Part shown: piece after piece, positions 1 through 5,443 of the stretch
Layout of the letters: every line of letters begins with the position of its first letter
Position numbering within the stretch: position 1 is the first letter of the stretch
Assembly (NCBI GenBank): GCA_947443815.1
Contig: CANEXR010000183.1
Span: 1 to 5,975 of the forward strand
Reading direction: 5' to 3'
DNA: 5,975 nucleotides
Source: Flavobacteriaceae bacterium
GTDB taxonomy: Bacteria; Bacteroidota; Bacteroidia; Flavobacteriales; Flavobacteriaceae
Program-made: the position numbers and the translations under genes
Notes under the pieces: model-generated
Database searches by the model: none
Told to the model about the DNA's origin: nothing
What the model saw: only the letters and a program-made list of their open reading frames with translations

Positions 1-1
1 A

Positions 2-292
2 CAATCGGATGTCGAAGCACTGATTGAAGATAAATTGCAAAAAAACATCGATAAAGTTTTGCATAATTGGGAAGCAGAAGGAATTTTGGTTGAAAAAGCA
101 CGTTGGGGACGTTCTGTAATTACAAAAGGAAAAATAAAAATTGAACTTAGTAAAGATGTTGATGCTACAAAATTAACTCTAGAACAAGTGCAAGAAATGA
201 TTGCTAAGAAAACCCCAGTTAAAAAAGCAGCCGTCAAAAAAACGACAACAAAGAAAGCAGTCGCTAAGAAAACCACAGTTAAAAAGAAATAA
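2..292 (+). CDS. topA: DNA topoisomerase I, C-terminal end (5' truncated by window)
   Basis: The reading frame is open from base 2, so this is the last 96 codons of a longer gene; a TTG at 35 is only an internal leucine codon. The product relaxes negatively supercoiled DNA as a type IA topoisomerase, but the catalytic tyrosine and Toprim domain lie upstream of the window. What is visible is a small C-terminal repeat-type module containing EAEGILVEKARWGRSVI and IELSKDVDATKLTLEQVQEM, which I recognise from Bacteroidota TopA. A tail of about 25 residues follows, built almost only of Lys, Ala, Thr and Val in KKT/KKA units. Such basic tails are common in this family and probably add nonspecific DNA affinity (inference). 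The tail carries a 23-base near-perfect direct repeat. Only two bases separate the stop from the next ATG, so the two genes are probably co-transcribed. Confidence 0.88.
   Translation, partial: QSDVEALIEDKLQKNIDKVLHNWEAEGILVEKARWGRSVITKGKIKIELSKDVDATKLTLEQVQEMIAKKTPVKKAAVKKTTTKKAVAKKTTVKKK
203..285 (+). repeat. Direct repeat in the topA lysine-rich tail
   Basis: Bases 203-225 and 263-285 are 23-base copies that differ only at 215/275 (C versus A), set 60 bases (20 codons) apart in the same frame. Each encodes AKKTPVKK or AKKTTVKK. The near identity at DNA level suggests that the tail grew by local duplication, although a lysine/threonine-rich sequence in an AT-rich genome also tends to look self-similar. 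Confidence 0.7.
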
Positions 293-294
293 AA

Positions 295-1446
295 ATGGAA
301 TTTGATTTCCTAGCACCTATCGATACAGAAATCCTGAATTTTATGCAAGGATTGTCTTCTCAGCAGTTGGGAAGTAAAATAGTATTGCATACTCCTGACG
401 CATTTCCAGATTTGAATAAAATTAAAATTGCCATATTGGGTGTTTTAGAAAATAGGGGTGATAAAAACTCAGTTTCTAAAGTTGATTTAGTTCCACTACG
501 GAAAGAATTGTACCGTTTGTATCCAGGAAATTGGGACGCCTCAATTGCAGATTTAGGCGATATTTTAGCTGGAAATTCTGTTGAAGATACTTTTTTTGCA
601 GTCAAAAAAGTAGTGGCCAGTTTGATAAAGAAAAAAATTATACCAATTGTTATCGGCGGTTCACAAGATTTGACGTATGCCTTATACAGAGCTTATGATG
701 ATTTAGAGCAGATGGTCAATTTGGTTGCTGTTGATAGTAAATTTGATTTTGGTAAAGAAAGTGAAGCTGTTTCTGCAACATCCTATTTAACAAAAATAAT
801 TATAAACGAACCCAATAATCTTTTTAATTATTGCAATATCGGTTATCAAACTTATTTTAATTCGCAAGAAGAAATTGATTTGATTGAAAAATTATTTTTT
901 GATGCTTACAGATTGGGTGAGGTATCTAATACGATTTCTATTTCGGAACCTATATTTCGGGATGCTGATTTAGTAAGTATTGATTTGAATGCTATAAAAT
1001 CTTCTGATTCTGGTAATTTTAGTTCTTTTTCGCCTAATGGTTTTAATGGAAAGGAAATATGTTCGCTCTCCCGTTATGCAGGAATTAGTGATAAAGTTTC
1101 ATCGTTTGGGATTTTTAATCATGCTAATTCAGTACAAGAATCTGTTATTATAGCACAGATTATTTGGTATTTCATTGAAGGTTTTCATTACCGTTCTAAT
1201 GAATATCCTTTTGGAAGCAGAGAAAATTATTTGAAATATACAGTTCCTTTAGAGGAAGAAGAGTTGGTTTTTTATAAAAGTGATAAAACAGATCGCTGGT
1301 GGATTGAAATACCATTTATTTCGAATGGAAATAATAAATTAAAAAGAAATACGTTATTACCGTGTTCTTATGAAGAGTATTTGGCTGCATGTGATCAAGA
1401 GCTTCCTGAGAGGTGGTGGAAAGCTCAACGTAAGAATTCACTGTAA
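295..1446 (+). CDS. Arginase/formimidoylglutamase-fold protein with degenerate metal site
   Basis: This 383-residue protein has the outline of the ureohydrolase (arginase/agmatinase/formimidoylglutamase) family, whose members hydrolyse guanidino or formimino groups at a two-manganese centre. The core motifs are placed as expected but altered. GGDHS is GGSQD at 121-125 (metal-binding His replaced by Gln124). DAHxD is DSKFD at 147-151 (His replaced by Lys149, both Asp kept). The SxDxDxxDP motif is SIDLNAIKS from 228 (Asp230 kept, second Asp replaced by Asn232, DP lost). The late E-V-N-P-like glutamate appears replaced in the GIFNHAN stretch. At least three ligands are therefore missing and ordinary hydrolysis is unlikely (inference). 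Beyond about residue 300 there is an 80-residue extension ending in ERWWKAQ. Related genes are often annotated formimidoylglutamase in Flavobacteria. The start ATG lies two bases after topA; no signal peptide is seen, so it should be cytoplasmic. No symbol is given because hutG activity is doubtful. Confidence 0.8.
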   Translation: MEFDFLAPIDTEILNFMQGLSSQQLGSKIVLHTPDAFPDLNKIKIAILGVLENRGDKNSVSKVDLVPLRKELYRLYPGNWDASIADLGDILAGNSVEDTFFAVKKVVASLIKKKIIPIVIGGSQDLTYALYRAYDDLEQMVNLVAVDSKFDFGKESEAVSATSYLTKIIINEPNNLFNYCNIGYQTYFNSQEEIDLIEKLFFDAYRLGEVSNTISISEPIFRDADLVSIDLNAIKSSDSGNFSSFSPNGFNGKEICSLSRYAGISDKVSSFGIFNHANSVQESVIIAQIIWYFIEGFHYRSNEYPFGSRENYLKYTVPLEEEELVFYKSDKTDRWWIEIPFISNGNNKLKRNTLLPCSYEEYLAACDQELPERWWKAQRKNSL

Positions 1447-1533
1447 TTTTAAGCAGATTTAGAGGTAAGCAGGTGTATAAGAAATGATTTTTATGTAAAA
1501 TTAGTATTACAATGTAAGATAAATATGTATTTC

Positions 1534-1576
1534 ATCGATTATTTTAATCATTTAAACGATAAAATATTTTTTTTTT
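1534..1576 (+). terminator. Weak candidate terminator downstream of the arginase-like gene
   Basis: A weak inverted repeat (ATCG at 1534-1537 with CGAT at 1557-1560, plus three A-T pairs inside after one mismatch) is followed by ten T bases at 1567-1576. Inside it lies an alternative small hairpin, GATTA at 1537-1541 with TAATC at 1545-1549. The T run suits an intrinsic terminator, but the stem is short and poor in GC, so readthrough or no termination is possible. Confidence 0.3.
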
Positions 1577-1590
1577 ATTTTAATTAACAC

Positions 1591-1598
1591 TAATTTTG
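1591..1598 (+). promoter_or_regulatory. Candidate -7 box of the gldK promoter (TAATTTTG)
   Basis: The sequence matches the Bacteroidota -7 consensus TAnnTTTG exactly and lies about 100 bases before the gldK ATG. No TTG -33 element is seen 17-23 bases upstream, where the sequence is a T run, so it is only a partial match. Confidence 0.35.
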
Positions 1599-1626
1599 AT
1601 ACTCGAATTATTTTAATAATAAAATA

Positions 1627-1657
1627 TTGTTTTATTAGAAAATATTAAATAGGTTTA
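1627..1657 (+). promoter_or_regulatory. Alternative gldK promoter: TTG, 20 bases, TAGGTTTA
   Basis: A TTG at 1627-1629 is followed after 20 bases by TAGGTTTA at 1650-1657, one base off the TAnnTTTG consensus. The spacing suits the Bacteroidota -33/-7 arrangement and would give a leader of about 30 bases. In such AT-rich DNA a chance match is likely, so this competes with the 1591 box. Confidence 0.3.
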
Positions 1658-1695
1658 CAAACTTTAAGAATAATGAATACATAATCCAAATTTAT

Positions 1696-3111
1696 ATGAA
1701 GAAGTTCATTGCATTTACGGCAATTTTGACCCTATTAATTAGCTGTGGTAAATCAAGCGACAAAGGGGAGTTAGTTGGTGTTAAAGGAGCAAAATGGCAT
1801 CCTGAGAAACCTTATGGAATGGCTTTAGTTCCAGGTGGTTCTTTCATCATGGGTAAGCCAGATGATGATTTAGCTGATGTTGAGGATGCTCCTACAAAAA
1901 CGGTTACTGTTCGTTCTTTTTACATGGATGAAACAGAGATTACTAATAGTGAATATCGATCTTTTGTCGAGTGGGTAAAAGATTCTACTATGAGAGTGCG
2001 ATTGGCTATCTTAGCAGATGAAAGTGGTCAAAAAGGTGGAGGAGGTGCGACTAATGCTAAAGGTAAAAACGCTGGAAGTATTGGTGATTTTGCTTTTAAT
2101 GATTCGGATCCTGAAAAAATGACTGCTTATGATAAATACATGTATGATAATTATTATAGCGTTGGAACAGATGATGACCCGTATGCAGGAAGAAAACTTA
2201 ACAAAAAAGTAAAATTAATTAAAGATACAAAATTGTATCCAGATGAATATTACACTGAAGTTATGGATTCAATGTATTTGCCTATTGAAGAATCATACAA
2301 TGGTTTAAGAACGATTGATGTTAATAAATTAAAATTCCGCTATTCTTGGATGGACATTCAAGCTGCTGCTAAAGCAAAAGTGGGTAAAAGAAAAGATTTT
2401 ATAAAAACAGAAGAAGTAAGTGTTTATCCTGATACAACTGTTTGGATAAAAGACTTTGCATATTCTTATAATGAACCAATGCATAATGATTATTTTTGGC
2501 ACAAAGCTTATGGAGATTATCCTGTAGTTGGTGTTAAATGGACTCAGGCCAAAGCTTTTTGTGCTTGGAGAACATTAAATAAAAATTCTTATATTAAATC
2601 TAAAAAGAAAGGTCACGATTTGATTAATTCGTTTAGATTGCCTACTGAGGCTGAATGGGAATATTCGGCGAGAGGTGGTTTAGAATCTGCAACATATCCT
2701 TGGGGAGGTCCATATACAAAAAACGACAGAGGTTGTTTTCTTGCTAACTTTAAACCGAATAGAGGAGATTATGCAGCAGATCAAGCTTTGTATACTGTTG
2801 AAGCTAAATCTTACGAGCCAAATGGATATAATTTGTACAATATGGCAGGAAACGTCTCTGAATGGACCGATTCTTCGTATGACCCAAATGCTTATGAATA
2901 TGTATCTACAATGAATCCTAATGTGTTAGATTCTTCTAATAAACGTAAGGTAGTTCGCGGTGGCTCATGGAAAGATGTTGCTTACTTCCTTCAAGTTAGC
3001 ACTAGAGACTTTGAATATGCTGATTCAGCAAGAAGTTTTATTGGCTTTAGAACTGTACAAGATTATATGGGGACACAAACAACAGGGAATTCCAAAAAAA
3101 GAAGAAAATAA
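1696..3111 (+). CDS. gldK: GldK, T9SS/gliding outer-membrane ring lipoprotein
   Basis: GldK (PorK in Porphyromonas) is an outer-membrane lipoprotein that joins GldN in the periplasmic ring of the type IX secretion and gliding machine. The 471-residue product begins with a lipoprotein signal peptide: KK, a hydrophobic stretch, then lipobox LISC, with Cys17 as the lipidated residue. The rest is a formylglycine-generating-enzyme (FGE/sulfatase-modifying) fold: GGSFIMG at 47-53, FYMDETEITNSEYRSF near 75-90, PVVGVKWTQAKAFCAW at 276-291, RLPTEAEWEYSARGG at 314-328, GNVSEW at 385-390, RGGSW at 421-425 and GFR at 450-452. The two FGE active-site cysteines, expected just after GGSW, align with Asp427 and Leu432, so the fold is structural rather than catalytic. 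Residues about 95-270 are an insertion rich in Lys, Asp and Tyr. The tail ends KKRRK. It is first of the gld run, and its ATG has no Shine-Dalgarno sequence. Order and motifs make the identification firm. Confidence 0.95.
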   Translation: MKKFIAFTAILTLLISCGKSSDKGELVGVKGAKWHPEKPYGMALVPGGSFIMGKPDDDLADVEDAPTKTVTVRSFYMDETEITNSEYRSFVEWVKDSTMRVRLAILADESGQKGGGGATNAKGKNAGSIGDFAFNDSDPEKMTAYDKYMYDNYYSVGTDDDPYAGRKLNKKVKLIKDTKLYPDEYYTEVMDSMYLPIEESYNGLRTIDVNKLKFRYSWMDIQAAAKAKVGKRKDFIKTEEVSVYPDTTVWIKDFAYSYNEPMHNDYFWHKAYGDYPVVGVKWTQAKAFCAWRTLNKNSYIKSKKKGHDLINSFRLPTEAEWEYSARGGLESATYPWGGPYTKNDRGCFLANFKPNRGDYAADQALYTVEAKSYEPNGYNLYNMAGNVSEWTDSSYDPNAYEYVSTMNPNVLDSSNKRKVVRGGSWKDVAYFLQVSTRDFEYADSARSFIGFRTVQDYMGTQTTGNSKKRRK

Positions 3112-3153
3112 CTAAACCAAATCTAAAATTATATAAATCTAAAAAAAATTATT

Positions 3154-3801
3154 ATGGCATTGTTAAGTAAAAAACAAATGAATTTCGCATACGGAATGGG
3201 AGCAGCGGTAGTTATCATCGGAGCATTATTCAAAATTACCCACATAGAATGGAAATTTATAACAGGAAATTTAATGCTTACAATCGGATTAGTTACTGAA
3301 GCATTAATTTTTGCTCTTTCTGCTTTTGAACCAGTAGATAACGAATTAGATTGGACACTTGTATATCCTGAACTTGCAAATGGCGAATCAAAAGCTAAAA
3401 CTAAAAAAGAAGAAAATCCTGCTGATGCTCAAGGTTTGTTATCACAAAAATTAGATGCAATGTTGAAAGATGCTAAAATTGATGGAGAATTAATGGCAAG
3501 TTTAGGAAACAGTATCAAAAATTTTGAATCAGCTGCTAAAGGTATTTCTCCAACAGTAGATTCAATTAATTCGACTAAAAAATACAGCGAAGAATTGTCT
3601 ATGGCTGCTGCACAAATGGAATCACTAAATAGTTTGTACAAAGTACAGTTAGAAAGTGCATCAAGAAATGCTGAAGCCAATAAAGAAATTGCTGAAAATG
3701 CAAGTAAATTAAAAGAACAAATGCAATCGATGACTGCAAATATTGCATCATTAAATAATGTTTATGGCGGTATGCTTTCTGCAATGAATAATAAAGGATA
3801 A
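3154..3801 (+). CDS. gldL: GldL, inner-membrane motor subunit of T9SS/gliding
   Basis: GldL (PorL) forms a ring of cytoplasmic-membrane helices around the GldM helices, and the complex converts proton-motive force into motion. The 215-residue protein has two membrane helices, roughly residues 10-28 and 36-58, with a short linker containing Lys27, His30 and Glu32. Helix 2 carries Glu49 within the membrane (GLVTEALIFALSAFEP), the residue reported as essential in the F. johnsoniae motor, and Glu59 at its end. A charged linker follows (KAKTKKEE near 90), then a long helical, coiled-coil-like cytoplasmic region to the C-terminus. This region shows a repeated pattern spaced by 41-42 residues: MASL near 114, MESLN at 155-159 and IASLN at 197-201. 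The gene starts 42 bases after gldK and ends 46 bases before gldM, inside an operon-like run. The stop overlaps one arm of an inverted repeat. Confidence 0.96.
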   Translation: MALLSKKQMNFAYGMGAAVVIIGALFKITHIEWKFITGNLMLTIGLVTEALIFALSAFEPVDNELDWTLVYPELANGESKAKTKKEENPADAQGLLSQKLDAMLKDAKIDGELMASLGNSIKNFESAAKGISPTVDSINSTKKYSEELSMAAAQMESLNSLYKVQLESASRNAEANKEIAENASKLKEQMQSMTANIASLNNVYGGMLSAMNNKG

Positions 3802-3838
3802 TTAGTTAAAAACGATAAAAAAAACAATAAACTAATTA
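3799..3838 (+). repeat. gldL-gldM junction inverted repeat
   Basis: A perfect 9-base inverted repeat pairs 3799-3807 (TAATTAGTT) with 3830-3838 (AACTAATTA) across a 22-base A-rich loop. The left arm begins with the gldL stop codon and the right arm ends nine bases before the gldM ATG. With one G-C pair it would be a weak RNA stem. A role in coupling or in setting the GldL:GldM ratio is speculation. Confidence 0.5.
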
Positions 3839-3847
3839 GTAGAAAAT

Positions 3848-5395
3848 ATGGCAGGAGGAAAACTAACCCCTAGACAGAAGATGATTAACCTAATGTATTT
3901 GGTTTTTATCGCAATGTTAGCATTAAATATGTCGAAAGAGGTATTATCAGCTTTCGGAATTTTGAATAATAAAATTGAAGACTCTAATTCAATCACAGAT
4001 AATAGAAACGAAACTTCTTTTTTGCAATTAGCTCAAAAAGCTTCTGATCAACCAGGACAATATGGCGATAAAAAGATAAAAGTTGATAAAATTAGAGCAC
4101 TTTCTAAAGAATTTTCAGATTATATAGAAGGTATAAAAACTGAAATCACTAAAGAATTCCCAAAAGATAAAGAAGGAAATTATCCTTTTGAACAAATGGA
4201 TAAAAGTGACGCTATCGATAATATGTTTTATATTGGAGATAAAGAGTCTCCTAAAGGAAAAGATTTTGTTGCGAAAATTCAAGGTTTTGCAGGGCAAATA
4301 AAAGCCATTGGTGGTAGCTCTATTGCTGATTCTGAAATGAAAAAAATTGAGAAAAGATTTGCAACAGAAAAAGTATATTCTCAAAAAGCAGGAGCTAAGT
4401 TAGATTGGCTTGAATATAATTATCATCATTTCCCACTTATAGCCACTGTAACTAAATTAACACAACTTCAAGCAGATATTAAAGCTACAGAAAGCGATAT
4501 TATGTCAGGAATGTTTCAATCTGATTTAGTAGCAGCAGCATCTTTAACTGCATACCAACCGATAGTTGTTATGGATAAATCTGTCTTTTTTCAAGGTGAG
4601 GCAGTTACTGGGAAGATAATATTAGGAAAATTTGACCCTTCCTTAAAAGCTAAATCAGTTATTGTTAATGGCTCAAGTGTTCAAGCGCAAGCGGGTCAAG
4701 CTAAATTTTCTTTTGGAGCAGGTGGTATTGGTGAACATCCTATTGGAGGATCCTTTAATTTTGATGAAAATGGCAAAGTAGTAAGTTTGCCTATTAAAGA
4801 TAAATATGTTGTTGTAGCAAGACCAAAATCAGCTACAATATCTGCTGATAAAATGAATGTGGTTTATAGAGGTGTAGTTAACCCTATGACAATATCTTTT
4901 GCAGGTGTAACTGCTGACAAAGTTACTGCTTCAGCTCCAGGATTAAGTTCTGCTGGTGGCGGAAAATACAACATGAGTCCAGGTGCTGGTACTGAGGCTG
5001 TTATTAACGTTACAGGTACACTACCCGATGGTTCGAAAGTTTCAGATAAAAAGACTTTTAGAATTAAAGGTATTCCTGGTCCTACAGGGACAATTAGAGG
5101 AGAAATGGGTGTGGTTAAAGGACCAAAATCAAGTTTAGAAATTTCCACAATTGGAGCTAAATTAGTTGATTTTGATTTTGAAGTTGGTTTGGACGTTGTT
5201 GGATTTAATCTTAAAGTTACAGGACAGCCTACAGTTGTAGTTTCTGGAAACAAATTAAATGCTCAATGCAAATCCGTACTTTCAAAAGCAGGAAGAGGTG
5301 ATCAAGTTACTATCTCTGAAATTAAAACTAAATTGGTTGGCGCAGGTAGTTATTTATTACCAAGAACTGCTCCAGTAATTTATGAAATACAATAA
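3848..5395 (+). CDS. gldM: GldM, motor shaft spanning the periplasm
   Basis: GldM (PorM) is the partner of GldL. Its single N-terminal membrane helix sits inside the GldL ring, and its long periplasmic part carries motion to the GldK/GldN ring. The 515-residue sequence opens GGKLTPRQKMINLMYLVF; Arg9 is the residue proposed to interact with GldL Glu49. The membrane helix covers about 12-30. A helical periplasmic domain follows to about residue 230, then three beta-rich domains, which I place near 237-324 (from QPIVVMDKSVFF), 325-408 (from RPKSATISADKM) and 409-515 (from IPGPTGTIRGEMG), in line with the four-domain D1-D4 layout known for this family. The protein ends VIYEIQ. Length and motifs are typical and no frameshift is seen. 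The ATG at 3848 is set by the conserved N-terminus; no Shine-Dalgarno sequence precedes it. Confidence 0.97.
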   Translation: MAGGKLTPRQKMINLMYLVFIAMLALNMSKEVLSAFGILNNKIEDSNSITDNRNETSFLQLAQKASDQPGQYGDKKIKVDKIRALSKEFSDYIEGIKTEITKEFPKDKEGNYPFEQMDKSDAIDNMFYIGDKESPKGKDFVAKIQGFAGQIKAIGGSSIADSEMKKIEKRFATEKVYSQKAGAKLDWLEYNYHHFPLIATVTKLTQLQADIKATESDIMSGMFQSDLVAAASLTAYQPIVVMDKSVFFQGEAVTGKIILGKFDPSLKAKSVIVNGSSVQAQAGQAKFSFGAGGIGEHPIGGSFNFDENGKVVSLPIKDKYVVVARPKSATISADKMNVVYRGVVNPMTISFAGVTADKVTASAPGLSSAGGGKYNMSPGAGTEAVINVTGTLPDGSKVSDKKTFRIKGIPGPTGTIRGEMGVVKGPKSSLEISTIGAKLVDFDFEVGLDVVGFNLKVTGQPTVVVSGNKLNAQCKSVLSKAGRGDQVTISEIKTKLVGAGSYLLPRTAPVIYEIQ

Positions 5396-5397
5396 AT

Positions 5398-5423
5398 AAA
5401 TACGTTTAAATAAAAACGTATTT
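5398..5423 (+). repeat. gldM-gldN junction hairpin
   Basis: A perfect 10-base inverted repeat pairs 5398-5407 (AAATACGTTT) with 5414-5423 (AAACGTATTT) around a six-base loop, starting two bases after the gldM stop. It is the clearest hairpin in the window. No T run follows (CAATATCTTATAATG), so it does not look like a standard intrinsic terminator. It may instead act in mRNA 3'-end protection, processing or partial attenuation (inference). Confidence 0.6.
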
Positions 5424-5443
5424 CAATATCTTATAATGATACC

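Larger units (their letters stand above)
1447..1695. other. AT-rich intergenic spacer upstream of gldK
   Basis: This is the only sizeable gap in the window. I see no credible coding sequence in it; the one in-spacer ATG tested, at 1673, is followed by three codons and a stop. It holds a weak terminator candidate in its middle, two promoter candidates in its right half, and two similar AT-rich blocks at 1536-1568 and 1604-1628. It is the natural place for the gldK-N promoter, since the gaps between the gld genes are all under 50 bases. Confidence 0.6.

Noticed and set aside
35..37. TTG as a start codon for a short lysine-rich protein
   Set aside because: The frame continues upstream to the window edge with sequence that reads on smoothly as TopA, so this is an internal codon of a truncated gene.
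360..605. Minus-strand open frame inside the arginase-like gene
   Set aside because: It is fully covered by a gene with recognisable motifs on the plus strand, and has no recognisable domain or start context of its own.
1673..1684. Mini open frame (ATG plus two sense codons and a stop) just before gldK
   Set aside because: It encodes three residues with no ribosome-binding signal; in AT-rich DNA this is expected by chance.
1696..3111. GldK as an active sulfatase-modifying enzyme
   Set aside because: The paired active-site cysteines after the RGGSW motif are absent, and the lipobox and gene order fit the structural ring protein.
3119..3144. Ten-base direct repeat (AAATCTAAAA, twice) in the gldK-gldL gap
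   Set aside because: It is short and A-rich in a 42-base gap, too little to separate from chance.
4115..4384. Minus-strand open frame inside gldM, and similar ones opposite gldL (3429-3680, 3599-3784)
   Set aside because: These are low-complexity antisense readings of confident plus-strand genes; the two opposite gldL also overlap each other.
4864..5253. Long open frame on the minus strand opposite the gldM 3' half
   Set aside because: It lies wholly inside firmly identified gldM, is rich in Pro, Thr, Ser and Val as expected from antisense of beta-rich coding DNA, and matches no family I recognise.
5398..5440. Intrinsic terminator ending the operon after gldM
   Set aside because: The hairpin is real, but no T run follows it and gldN, which belongs to the same complex, begins 48 bases after gldM.
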